This document shows, piece by piece, positions 11,351 through 22,016 of a stretch of 64,000 bases of DNA. Positions within the stretch are counted from its first letter, which is position 1. Every line of letters begins with the position of its first letter. A model generated the notes under the pieces. That model searched no databases and was not told where the DNA came from. It saw nothing but the letters and a program-made list of their open reading frames with translations. The position numbers were made by a program, and so were the translations under genes. Location of the stretch: positions 18,576,215-18,640,214 of the forward strand of contig OX421506.1 in NCBI GenBank assembly GCA_949126835.1. The letters run 5' to 3'. Source of the stretch: Anisus vortex (taxonomy: Eukaryota; Mollusca; Gastropoda; Planorbidae).

Positions 11351-12700
11351 CTCGAGAGTTTGAATCCAGTTGTTTAGAAGTTTAGCCCAACATCTACATT
11401 GTTATATCGCCATTCACCAAACCACTTTAGTTATTGCTTTAGCTGTAGTTTTTTTTATTATTTATTATATTATATATATATATATGGCTGTATATAAAAG
11501 TGTATGTATATTATGTTCATGCTTATGTTTAAACAACAACAGAGCAGTTGTAGAACACATAACATAGAGTTGATGGGCACGGGTGTCTTTGCACATGAGT
11601 GCGTTATTGTTTATAGATTCAAATTCGCATGATTAGTTTACATAAGCAGTAAATATCTATGCAATATTATGTACTTGTGCATGTAGTATCTGAATTGAAC
11701 AGTAAAAATGCTATATCTTTTGATAATAGCTAAAATATGTGCTTTTCTGTGGGCTTTTATGTTTATGAGTTTATATTTGAAAGCATTTTACGTGCATGTG
11801 TTTCTCAATGTGTATGTATGGTGTGAAAATGGTAACATATATCTGAATGTGTATTGTTGTTGATTTGTTTATACATATGTATGTATGTCTGTCTGGTTTA
11901 ATCTTTATCTGATATTGTTGTATTTCTAGGACAGAACAACAACAACAACAAAACAATAAAATAAACATGAAAGAAAGAGAAACAGGCAAATGCTGTTTTT
12001 AAAACTAAACAAAAAACAACAACAAAGAACAACTTACAACAACATAATACAATCACTCACCTGTAACTCGCATTTCCTGTGACAAATGTACCTGCACACT
12101 GTAGAGTAGAACAAATTGTTCAATAGGTCAATCATAAACCTAAACCTTGTAACTTATTGCAACATAATGTTAACCCTCCCTCTCCTCTCCATACAAGACA
12201 TTGTGAGCTTCTATACATTTTCTAATTTTACTTTTAAATCTACACTGGATAGAGGTTTTTGCATAACTCCTGCTGGGGGGGGGGGGGGCTCCGGTGTTGG
12301 TAGCATTGGGACCGGGGGGGGGGGGGGGAGAAGTCGTGGAGGGGGGGGCTGTTCCAGGAAGTGACGATTCCACAGAGTTTTCCCAAAATCTAAAAAAATC
12401 TACATGGCACAACTGAGTGTCATAACCATTTGGAGAGTTCTGTGGATGGCGGAGAATGGACCAAGGGCTAGCCTTATCTCAGCACACCTCAGATCTGACT
12501 CAGTGTAGCCCGATCCCGGGGAGTACCACCACTCGCAGGTGCTGAGTTCAGAATCGAAAATTGTCTCGAACTGAGGGGTTTGAAAAAAGCCACAAACAAA
12601 AAACCCACAATAACAATGCTAGTGTGTCTGACATTGACTGCAAGAGAGCAAACTACTCTGCAGACTGGTTAATAGAAGAAGAAATGTCACTATTCTTATC
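11351..12700. other. Spacer with two long G runs
   Basis: Contains G runs of 14 and 15 bases at 12,275-12,288 and 12,314-12,328, and a GC-richer block at 12,420-12,560 that I could not assign. The Gly-rich and Pro-rich frames at 12,116-12,412 come from the G runs. Confidence 0.5.
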
Positions 12701-13260
12701 TAAAAAATATTTTGTTGGTTAGAAGTATAAGTCCAATTTCTAAAATATATTTCGTTGGTTAGAAGTTAAAGTCCAATTTCTAAAATATATTTAATTGGTT
12801 AGAAGTTAAAGTCCAATTTCTAAAATATATTTAGTTGGTTAGAAGTTAAAGTCCAATTTCTAAAATATATTTAATTGGTTAGAAGTTAAAGTCCAATTTC
12901 TAAAATATATTTAGTTGGTTAGAAGTTAAAGTCCAATTTCTAAAATATATTTAATTGGTTAGAAGTTAAAGTCCAATTTCTAAAATATATTTAGTTGGTT
13001 AGAAGTTAAAGTCCAATTTCTAAAATATTTTTAGTTGGTTAGAAGTTAAAGTCCAATTTCTAAAATATATTTAATTGGTTAGAAGTTAAAGTCCAATTTC
13101 TAAAATATATTTAGTTGGTTAGAAGTTAAAGTCCAATTTCTAAAATATATTTAGTTGGTTAGAAGTTAAAGTCCAATTTCTAAAATATATTTCGTTGGTT
13201 AGAAGTTAAAGTCCAATTTCTAAAATATATTTCGTTGGTTAGAAGTTAAAGTCCAATTTC
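12701..13260. repeat. 40-bp tandem array, 14 copies
   Basis: Exactly 14 units of TAAAATATATTTAGTTGGTT plus AGAAGTTAAAGTCCAATTTC. Units differ mainly at bases 12-14 of the unit. The outer units carry TCG and the inner ones mostly alternate TAA and TAG, giving an 80-base higher-order period. The first unit is the most diverged. There are no spacers, so this is not CRISPR-like. Confidence 0.97.
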
Positions 13261-13920
13261 CCTTTTAGACCGTTGATGTTTCCGCAGAGCTTAAGGAGAA
13301 GAGCTAACGAGACTAGAACTTCTGTTGTACTGATAGCTGAGACTATTCCCTGCTTATAGCGCTGAGTGATTATGTCTTCGAAAAGTTCAATAAAAAGTGG
13401 ATTCTCAGAATCCCTTTAACCCCTTTCGTATAAAACTGGCAGTCCGGGTCGTGGGAGGGTAGTGGAGGATGTACCTCACTGTCGCTGGGTATACTCGGTG
13501 ACTCCATCCAGACCTTGAGGAAAAAAATGTTTCAAACTTCGTGGACTTCGGGGGGTGGTGAATCCTAACGATTCAGGTGGGAGGTGGGGTGGTTGAGGTG
13601 GGTATAGCCGACTCACCTTCACACGCAGATCCCTGGTTGTACACCAACTGCTTGCAGACGAAACACCGATGCGGTCGACGAAAGTGGTAGAGACGAAATG
13701 TGTGACGCACAACTCTGGACTCAGCTGGCTGGATGGGAGGAGAGACAAGTAAATATTGTATTAATGTTATACTGTCAAATGTAATGCTTCTTTTTTTTAC
13801 TTGTAACATTTTTATAATAATAGGAATTTACTATTAAAATATATAGTTAAAGTGTTTTTTTTTCTTATATTATATATATTATATTACCTTCTTAAGTACA
13901 CACGAGTAATTAAACGGCTA
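13261..13920. other. Spacer, possible SINE remnant
   Basis: The 13,470-13,570 stretch (TCGCTGGGTATACTCGGTGA, CCATCCAGACCTTGAGG) resembles the middle of the SINE family on the minus strand but lacks its tRNA-like head. The minus-strand frames at 13,476-13,809 have no recognised family. Confidence 0.4.
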
Positions 13921-13934
13921 GGGAGTGGAAGACA

Positions 13935-14068
13935 GACTGATAGAGAGAGAGAGAGAGAGAGAGAAAGAGATTGTGCTAAAGCGATTCTGTAATAGACAGA
14001 GTGAGAGATTCAAGAGAAAAAGTTAGATAGTCCGTTTTGTTAAAGAGTGAGTTAGAATGCGAGGTGGA

Positions 14069-14108
<40 letters not shown>

Positions 14109-14160
14109 ACGGGTGTGGAATAGGGAGAGAAAGAGAAAAAAATGAGAGAGAAAGAGTGCT
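13935..14160. repeat. GA-rich microsatellite block
   Basis: Two GA runs (about 13,940-13,970 and 14,065-14,110) sit in a purine-rich stretch. Confidence 0.92.
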
Positions 14161-14865
14161 AGTGCGTTAAAGAGATTGACAGATACAACGTGAGAGAGAT
14201 ATATAAATAGATAATATAAAATTGCAACTTCTGCTTAAATATATTAATATTATAGAAAAAAAAAATTAAACCAAATGCAATTTGAACTTTATACATACAT
14301 TTATTATTCTGATACACGTTATAAATGCTATAAATGATAAAAAAAATAAATCTATATATATATACAAAATTGCTTGACATTATACATTAAATGCAAACGT
14401 TAAAGGTATAATAAACGTATCTTTTATTTTACATACGCTACTACAATACAGATGATTATTGTATTCATTAACAATGGCAGCCATTGTATCTCTATGTAAA
14501 CTTTGAAACTCCCGGATTTATTTTTAAATACGGAATAAACATTGTGTGCTAACGCTTGGAACGATTGTTATCAAATGTGCTTATTGCTAATAACTTCATA
14601 AACTTTAAGGTGGTTCAGAATTCTGTTCATTTTACTCATTCTTAAAATTGTAAAAAAAAATATAGCAAGGTATATAGCTGGTAAAAAAAAAAGAAAGTAA
14701 CAGAGCTAAAACAGTTATCTTCTCCTCGTTTGAAATCAATGTATTTTTTTTCAAATCAAATTAAGCTTATACTTTTTTATCCTTTTGTTTCTAAAACTAA
14801 CATCTGAAAATTATAATAATCCCATTCTATTATAGATGTTTCCCTCAACGTAATTGTCTACAATA
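14161..14865. other. AT-rich spacer
   Basis: No recognisable coding, inverted or tandem structure beyond short A and T runs. Confidence 0.5.
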
Positions 14866-15515
14866 AGAGTCAGGAACCTACGGAATGCGTGTCACACTTG
14901 ACACGCAGAGCGATTTTCAATGGCACGCGGAAGACGGCGTAAAAGGCAATGCCTGTACTTTCTATCTGAAATTGAGTGCTAGAGCAGGAGATATATTTTA
15001 GTCTCCTGGCGCGCTGAATGAATTTGAAATCATACTGTAGCCGTAGAGGAGGAATATGACTGTGGACATTTTATCTGCTTTGCTCAGACAGACCCGTCAA
15101 CAGTGGCAAAGTAAAGTTGGATGGCTGGCTATCTATATAAACAAACAATATTACAATACCAACTGTTTTACAACAAAAGAAGAATATGCACACCAGACGA
15201 AGAATTATTGCGCGTTAGCCTCAGGCCATACTATCTACCATATAAATATATCGTCAAGACTTCAGTCAGCCAGAATACAGTGGATGACTACTAATGAACT
15301 TTTTTCTTTTATGATAAATTGTGTGATTGTATGTGCGCTTGTCTATTTTATAAGTATATTTCTGTGCTTGTATACAAATTACAAATAATTATTTTATTTT
15401 GTTTAAAATATGCTGAAGGACAAAACATCTGTAATCAAGACAAATTTCCATTTGTTTGGATCAATAAAGAAATCTTATTTTATCTTATCTTATTATCAAA
15501 AGGTTGACGACTCCT
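14866..15515 (+). mobile_element. hAT element interrupted by another insertion
   Basis: The left end (AGGAACCTACGGAATGCGTG, then ATGGCACGCGGAAGACG) and the subterminal GGCGCGCTGAATGAATTTGA are family-typical, and the right end is AAAAGGTTGACGACTCCTG. About 440 bases of foreign sequence (about 15,046-15,489) split the right subterminal region. That insert ends GGATCAATAAAGAAATCTTA then TTTTATCTTATCTTA, a polyadenylation-like signal plus a simple tail, so it is probably a small retroposed sequence. The frame at 15,056-15,388 lies in it and is unrecognised. Confidence 0.75.
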
Positions 15516-15680
15516 GGTCTACTTGATAGGCTATAACTATTTATATTACATTCATAATATATTTTCATAAATCATGCTGATAAAAAAAAACATTTACTGT
15601 TAAACTCATTATCGTAATTTATCTGTTGTTCGTTCATTTTGTTTAAGTATAACTATTATGTTAGATCAATTTATCATTGT

Positions 15681-16148
15681 AAGTCATTATCATCACATTT
15701 TAAAGCTGTTTTTATTTGTTTAAATGAATTGTGTGTATAAGTCATTACCAGCACATTTTAAAGCTGTTTTTATTTGTTTAAATGAATTGTGTGTATAAGT
15801 CATTACCAGCACATTTTAAAGCTGTTTTTATTTGTTTCAATGAATTGTGTGTATAAGTCATTACCAGCACATTTTAAAGCTGTTTTTATTTGTTTAAATG
15901 AATTGTGTGTATAAGTCATTACCAGCACATTTTAAAGCTGTTTTTATTTGTTTCAATGGATTGTGTGTATAAGTCATTATCAGCACATTTTAAAGCTGTT
16001 TTTATTTGTTTAAATGGATTGTGTGTATAAGTCATTATCAGCACATTTTAAAGCTGTTTTTATTTGTTTCAATGGATTGTGTGTATAAGTCATTATCAGC
16101 ACATTTTAAAGCTGTTTTTATTTGTTTAAATGGATTGTGTGTATAAGT
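15681..16148. repeat. 58-bp minisatellite, about 8 copies
   Basis: The unit AAGTCATTACCAGCACATTT plus TAAAGCTGTTTTTATTTGTT plus an 18-base remainder ending GTGTGTAT repeats every 58 bases. Variants (ACCAG/ATCAG, AAATGAA/AAATGGA) are clustered left and right, as expected from stepwise amplification. Confidence 0.95.
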
Positions 16149-16239
16149 GGCTAGAGAAACAAACACACAATAGTTGACGCCAAAATTATTTTTTTCTTTT
16201 AAAGTTACTTTTGCAGTTACAAATAATATAAAGAACATA

Positions 16240-16430
16240 TTGTGATATAGACACAGTGAGATAGATAAGTGGTTAGATTGGTAGATATAGATAGAAAGAT
16301 AAGTATGTAGACACGTGATTAACGAAAGATAAAAAAGATTGATCGGTATATAAATAGAAAGAAATATATCTATAGATAGACATTATCTCTCTGCCTCCCT
16401 CTCTCTCTCTCAAGATATATATATATATCT
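16240..16430. repeat. Degenerate GATA array ending in CT/TA runs
   Basis: TAGATA/GATAGA units are followed by CTCTCTCTCT and a short TA run. Confidence 0.8.
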
Positions 16431-17049
16431 TGTCTTCTCCCACACTATCTAAGATTTCATATTGTGTTATTTTGTGCCAGGCCTAGATACTGTCGTCGAG
16501 ATCTGAATTTGATTGCGACACAATCCTTCAGCATGTCACAGTCACCGTAAACTCTTACACACAGGATTGATTTCCAGAAGGACATTTTTTTAATATCAAT
16601 ATTTTTTTTCCCATTGTTTCAAACGAAGTGGCACTTAAGCTCAGTTAACAATAGTGTATGATATAACAAGCACATATTATCAAAGTGCAACAGTACAATC
16701 AGTTCGTAAGTAGTAAAGGATGTTTTTTTAAAAGAAAAGAAAACAGATGAAAATTGTTATAAACCTAGTTTGCATTTGACAATTATAGAACTAAAGATGA
16801 TTATAAGCGTGCTGACCATTCATTATAACGTTACGACTTAGTTGGAGTTTATGATTTGTGTTTTTGTTGAGTTCCAAATTCACGTATTATACATCGTAAT
16901 TTAATTACAGCAGTTTACAGACAACTATATCAAAGGATATCATACTCGACTCTTAAAATATACAACAAAAAATGTATCCGCTTTTTTATTCACATGTGTT
17001 GAAAGTTGAAATAGTTTCAGAGCTAAAAAATATATATGGCCACTGTCAT
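16431..17049. other. AT-rich spacer
   Basis: Nothing recognisable on either strand. Confidence 0.5.
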
Positions 17050-17465
17050 TGTCTTTTCTATATTTTTTCTCTTTCTCCCTCTCTCTTTCTCCCTCTCTCT
17101 TTCTCTCTCTCTCTCTCTCTTTCCCTGGCCATAATATAATTATATAAACTTTTGATAATTTACAAAAACATTAGAGTTATATTATTTATTATTCAAGGGC
17201 AGCAACTAATACTACATTAAGTTTTTTTTATTATCTTGGGCTACCTCCCTTTTTTAATATTTTTAATCAACAACACTTACCTATGTGTTAAATTAAAGCA
17301 CCAACTGTATAAAATAAAATTGACTTGTCTATTAAACGATAGCAAAGTAAACATTTTAAGTTTTCATTAATCAATGAATGATAAACAACAAAAAGAATTT
17401 TTTTTTTTTTTAAAGTTTACTTATTCTCGACAGGAATCCGAATAGTAGAAAGTGTTTGGAAATGT
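17050..17465. repeat. Duplicated 0.42-kb segment, copy 1
   Basis: Starts TGTCTTTTCTATATTTTTTC, includes a CT-rich run, and ends AAGTGTTTGGAAATGT. The same sequence occurs at 20,025-20,442, differing at about three places, all in T runs. There are no terminal inverted repeats and no TG..CA ends, so it is not an obvious transposon or LTR. Confidence 0.95.
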
Positions 17466-17489
17466 TTCTATAACATGATTTCGTACAAG

Positions 17490-17652
17490 TGGGAGAGAAA
17501 GATACACAAGAGAGAGAGAGAGAGGGAGATTAAGAGGACGACAGAATGGCAGATGATCTTAGTCGAAGAGAGAGACGCACACAGAAACACAAAAATAGAG
17601 AGAGACAGAGAGGGGGATGCAGATACCCTGAGAGAAAAGTGGGGGAGAAGAC

Positions 17653-17687
<35 letters not shown>

Positions 17688-17800
17688 GGAGAGAGAGTGG
17701 CAGTGAAATAACAAAGATACAGAGAATGTGGGAGAGGGGGAGAGTACGAGCCAGAAAGAGAAGGCTAAGTAGAAGAGAGAAAGAGAGATAGCAATTAAAT
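17490..17800. repeat. GA-rich purine block
   Basis: Interrupted GAGAGA runs and a short TATA run. Long frames on both strands here (Arg/Glu on plus, Leu/Ser on minus) are low-complexity translation with no domain. Confidence 0.9.
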
Positions 17801-18030
17801 AGTTGGTCAGAGGCAGTTGAAAAGAGAGATAAAAATGAAAAGCGAATAAGTAAGAAAAAAATGTAAAGGAGGGTTTGGGCTGAGGTGGAAGACATAATAA
17901 TATAGTATAGTGCAGGGGTCGGCAACCTTTTGTTAATTGACAAATCTTAACGAGTATGCATGCAGAAAAGGTCGACAAGAAAAACATTTCCGGTCTTATT
18001 CGATAATTTAATTTAAAAAGCATTTCTGTG

Positions 18031-18163
18031 TGCTACGTTACTGGTTGTACCAAAAGATGTAAGAGATTAAATGTTATTTCATTCCCAAAAGATGTTGCCA
18101 AGAGAAAACGATGGATTGCGAATGTCTAGCGTGAAGAGTCACCTATTTATAACCTCAAACGTA
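18031..18163 (+). pseudogene. THAP zinc-finger fossil
   Basis: The plus strand reads CYVTGCTKRCKRLNVISFPK then DVAKRKRWIANV, a TAG, then REESPIYNLKR. This matches the start of a THAP domain: C-x4-C, the SFPK(D) block and the conserved K-R-W-I. A THAP domain should end with a C-x2-H pair. Here the MITE at 18,164 cuts in first. The in-frame TAG (18,127-18,129) replaces what is often a Trp or Arg codon. THAP domains occur in P-like and Kolobok-like transposases as well as host proteins. A relic transposase is likelier here, given the setting. Confidence 0.6.
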
Positions 18164-18736
18164 TAGGGCGTTTGCAATCCCGTGACAAAAAGCACGTGAT
18201 TTGTGTTTACTTTGAGTAATGGTGTACAATTAAATATGGCCGCTGTATTAATAAAGTTTCATAAAGGCTCGAGCTTTTTTTAAATGATGTGTTGTGTTTT
18301 AAGTCTTATTAAGATTTAAGCTGTATTATGTATGTTAAATAAAATAGGCTATTTTATTATTATCATAGACATAGATCATAGACGATGTAAGCCTAATAGT
18401 GACTTGACTAGATAGCCTATTCACCAACAATATCACTTGACATCGTAGCCTAGCCTACGAAACATTAAAAGTGTAGGCCTATAAAGTGAAATTGAAAGTG
18501 TAAATAGGTCTAGCCGGCCCTAGCCTAATCACATTAATCAATTAATCTACAGTACTACTATTTACCTCCTTATTTTTGAGTAGGATAGCCAATATTCAGA
18601 TGTGAATTTTGCATGATAAAGAAGTAATTTACTTTCACCACGTTATGTTTGTACCTCAAGTGGGTTCTATATTTACACAAATACGTCACTAAATGTACAC
18701 AAAAAAACTTAAGCTCCGCCTACTGAAAACGCTCTA
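18164..18736. mobile_element. TA-flanked MITE, copy 1 (573 bp)
   Basis: Ends are TAGGGCGTTTGCA and the inverted TAGAGCGTTTTCA, about 13 imperfect inverted bases beginning at a TA. The reverse complement of the whole segment occurs at 43,252-43,834. The boundaries are fixed because similarity stops at both ends exactly at these sequences. No coding capacity. TA at both ends suggests a TA target duplication. Confidence 0.85.
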
Positions 18737-20024
18737 TTGCTTGATGCAAAAGAATTTTTGTTTGATATTTTTAGGAATCTACGAATTGTGTTTTTTTAAT
18801 AACCAAGGACGCAACTCTTGACTAATTTATTTTATAAACAAATCTAAATTTAACTTTACCAAACTAACACTTTGAGTATTAATTATCGCCAACTGACTTT
18901 TGATGTTAAAAACGGATTGCTTGTAACGAATCTTGTATCCTTTGTATATTTCTAGTACTGGCCGTCGAGGTTGAAATCAATTGTCAAACACCAGCAAAAG
19001 CATGCTTTATTTTGTTTACGGAAATGCCTAAGATAATAAACAATTTAAAAATAGAACCGGAAGCACATGACCTCTTCCATTTGAAAAGGTTACGCCTCAT
19101 TAAGACCTGTCTATAGTGCGCAAAACTCTGAATTCTTAATCATTCAGCGTGCCAAAAGCCTGAAAGTCAACCTGTTCTACTACATTTTTTAAATTTATTT
19201 TCATAAGACAATTTATTAAGCACCGTAGCAAGACCGGGGTCAAAAGCAAAATAACTTTTATAGAAAAAAATCGGTTAAGAGTTTTCTTTTTTTTTTTTGG
19301 CATTTATAGCAAATGTATAATTTCACATTAATGATTAATGTCTAAAACATTAATTTAGTTGTCTGGTTTAATTCTAGCACCTGCTAAATTCTTTTTTTTT
19401 CATTAGAAAGCGCTACGAGCTCTTTTGAACTCCTCTGGGCCTTTCGGCGTTTAAATGTCTCATTGTATTGCCGACTTCACTAATACCCGTTCTGACTTTC
19501 CGCCCCGAAAGGTGGGTCATCAGTCATGGATCAACTAGTTCCGCCCTATGCACAATCACTCTTACGCATAGCATGAGAGCCGAGTGCAGACCAGCTGTAG
19601 TCTAGACCAGGGGTCGGCAACCTACGGCACGCGTGCCAGACTTGGCACGCGGAGTTTTTTTCATTGGCACTCGGAGGACCCCCCCCCCCCCCGAAAAAAA
19701 TGTGTTTTTTAATGGCTTCTGCGTGCCATGTCATTTTTTGTTCATTAGCTCTCGATGATCTTTTTCCAATCAACCATTATGTCCTTTGTCTGTTCCAAAG
19801 CGTTCAGTTTCAGCGGATAAAAACTAGTCTTTGCGTTTCCAGAGCTTTCATCAAAGAATGCTACATCAAAAGAATGTGCCGACTATTCTGCATTTGTTTG
19901 GTTTGTTTGTATTATATCGCAAGCCAAAAAATATCGAAAACAAGTGGTTAGTATCTGAAAACCATTAACTGAATTGTTTTTCGCAAATCCTATAAAATGT
20001 TTTTATAAAGTATATCCTTCAATA

Positions 20025-20442
20025 TGTCTTTTCTATATTTTTTCTCTTTCTCCCTCTCTCTTTCTCCCTCTCTCTTTCTCTCTCTCTCTCTCTCTTTCCC
20101 TGGCCATAATATAATTATATAAACTTTTGATAATTTACAAAAACATTAGAGTTATATTATTTATTATTCAAGGGCAGCAACTAATACTACATTAAGTTTT
20201 TTTTATTATCTTGGGCTACCTCCCTTTTTTTAATATTTTTAATCAACAACACTTACCTATGTGTTAAATTAAAGCACCAACTGTATAAAATAAAATTGAC
20301 TTGTCTATTAAACGATAGCAAAGTAAACATTTTAAGTTTTCATTAATCAATGAATGATAAACAACAAAAAGAATCTTTTTTTTTTTTTAAAGTTTACTTA
20401 TTCTCGACAGGAATCCGAATAGTAGAAAGTGTTTGGAAATGT
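20025..20442. repeat. Duplicated 0.42-kb segment, copy 2, inside hAT
   Basis: Near-identical to 17,050-17,465 in direct orientation, 2,975 bases away. Differences seen: one extra T after CTACCTCCC, and a C plus length change in the later T run. The hAT element must predate this insertion unless the segment was already internal to it and copy 1 is the derivative. Confidence 0.95.
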
Positions 20443-20700
20443 AAATGTAAAAAAAATAGTGTGCCACCGAAATGACCCCTCCCCTCCCCCGAATAATAAT
20501 TTTAAAAAAAGCCTTGATCGATTTCAGATTTCCGATTTGATATTGAAAATTTATCTTAACAAGAGGATAGCCCGCAAATTAATATAATGTCACCATATTC
20601 GTAGGCCTATATTGCCTATAACCTATAGAAAACGTTTACAATTATCCAAAATGTTATATTATGCGGCGATATATCAAAGTATAATTGTAAGTGCCATACA

Positions 20701-21569
20701 ATGTCCGAAAATGACAAAAACGCTGCTGCGATGTTTGGCAAACAGAAAAGATTTGTCAAATTTCTTGTAAACCACATTAAGAGGCTGCTGTTAAGCTTCC
20801 ATTGCATTATACATCATGAAAGTTTGTGTGCAAAGATCTCTTTATTGAACTTGCGTTCCGTAATGGAAACTGAAACTGTATAGTTTCCCACTCTTCGTTG
20901 ATTCTCCGACAATTCAAATCATTACTACAAGAAATTGATAGTGAATATGGAGATCTGCTGTTGCATAGCAGTTTTCGCTGGCTTAGTCTAGGTTAAGTGT
21001 TCAATAGATTCGTTTCGTGTCTGGAAGAAGTATACGATGTTTCTTGATGAAACAATATTTTTCGTTATTGAATGGTGAAGAATGCCTGATGAAACTGATG
21101 TGTTTGACAGACATAATGACTCATGTAAATGTTGAAATTGTGTTTACAAGGACAGGATCAAACAATTCTTGAACTGTTTAGTTACTCATTTTTACTGGAA
21201 ATAATTTGGATTGAAACTGGACATTGGACATATTTATCCGTGATATTACTAAAACATTATAGTACTTCCCCTATGTTAAAACTCATTCATATCTAGACTA
21301 TATGCATTACACATAGATGAGCTTAATAAGTACATTGAAGCAATCAACGCTGAGTTTTCTGGCTGAAGTCTATTTTGAAATGCAACAAATTGAATTTAAA
21401 ACATCCCGATTTATGGATATCAAAATTTGCCGAATTGCGAACAAATCTGGAAGAAAGCTGCTTAGAAAGGTCGTCAGCTATACTTAAACTGTTCATTTGT
21501 TTGAAAAATGTTGTATTTGTTTTACTTTCATCTATTGGCTCCACTTACACATTTAATAATTATTGTTAA
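20701..21569 (+). pseudogene. Degraded hAT transposase (ZBED5/FAM200-like)
   Basis: Separated plus-strand frames retain recognisable pieces: FGKQKRFVKFLVNHIKRLLL and FHCIIHHESLCAKISLLNLR (20,701-20,883), which match the C-x-[IL]-H-x-E-x-L-x-A-K block of these transposases. Later pieces are LNLKHPDLWISKFAELRTNL and a C-terminal SSIGSTYTFN resembling FGSTYTCE of the hATC dimerisation domain (21,375-21,569). The stretch between has many stops and shifts. It lies wholly inside the hAT element 19,608-21,671. Confidence 0.75.
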
Positions 21570-21679
21570 AAATAATAAATATAGCAGAGGTTGACTATTT
21601 GGCTGTTGGCACGACGAGTCAGTTAGAAATTCTACTTTCGCAGGCCGCTATCAAAAGGTTGCCGACCCCTGGTCTAGAC

Positions 21680-22016
21680 CAACCATGAATAAGAGCCAAT
21701 GCGAGAAAACAGCAAGCTCCTAGTCTCGCAAAGCTCGGACAACATACCGCTACTGGATGCATTGTCCCAACCGTTCCCTCCAGTTGCTAACTTGACCGCC
21801 TTCTGAGATCAGAATGTTCGCCAGAAAGTGGAGAAGCGATAGCAGTGACTAGACTCGCCAAAACTTTATGTAGAGATAGAAGCCACGTTCGTTTCATTAT
21901 ATTTTGATCTCATTTTGAGATTTAGGTTATTAATTTTAATTTATTCATTCTCCTACAGTTCTACAGCACTAAAGACTAGATAACTGCCTAAATTGATACT
22001 TAGTGATCATACTACG
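21680..22016. other. Spacer between hAT elements
   Basis: Sequence of moderate base composition with no recognised feature. Confidence 0.4.

Larger units (their letters stand above)
17913..19350 (-). mobile_element. hAT element relic split by nested insertions
   Basis: A perfect family terminus (CAGGGGTCGGCAACCTTTTG) sits at 17,913. Its continuation (AATCATTCAGCGTGCC, AAAGTCAACCTGTTCTAC, TTTTCATAAGACAATTTATT) resumes only at about 19,130, as judged against the intact sister end at 55,219. About 1.19 kb of inserted DNA lies between. The left terminus of this copy is not found. Confidence 0.75.
19608..21671 (+). mobile_element. hAT transposon, 2.06 kb, with perfect 8-bp TSD
   Basis: The left end CAGGGGTCGGCAACCTACGG and right end AGGTTGCCGACCCCTG are a near-perfect inverted pair. 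GTCTAGAC flanks both sides (19,600-19,607 and 21,672-21,679). The left subterminal region contains CACGCGTGCCAGACTTGGCA. The interior carries degraded transposase sequence on the plus strand and a secondary insertion at 20,025-20,442. Confidence 0.93.

Noticed and set aside
12701..13260. CRISPR-like direct repeats
   Set aside because: Units are contiguous with no unique spacers and the context is animal DNA.
17530..18023. Minus-strand frames of 137 and 154 codons
   Set aside because: Low-complexity pyrimidine translation running into a hAT terminus, with no domain or conserved motif.
17050..20442. LTR retrotransposon formed by the two 0.42-kb direct repeats
   Set aside because: Ends are not TG..CA. 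There is no primer-binding site, polypurine tract or gag-pol between them, and the interval holds hAT and MITE relics.
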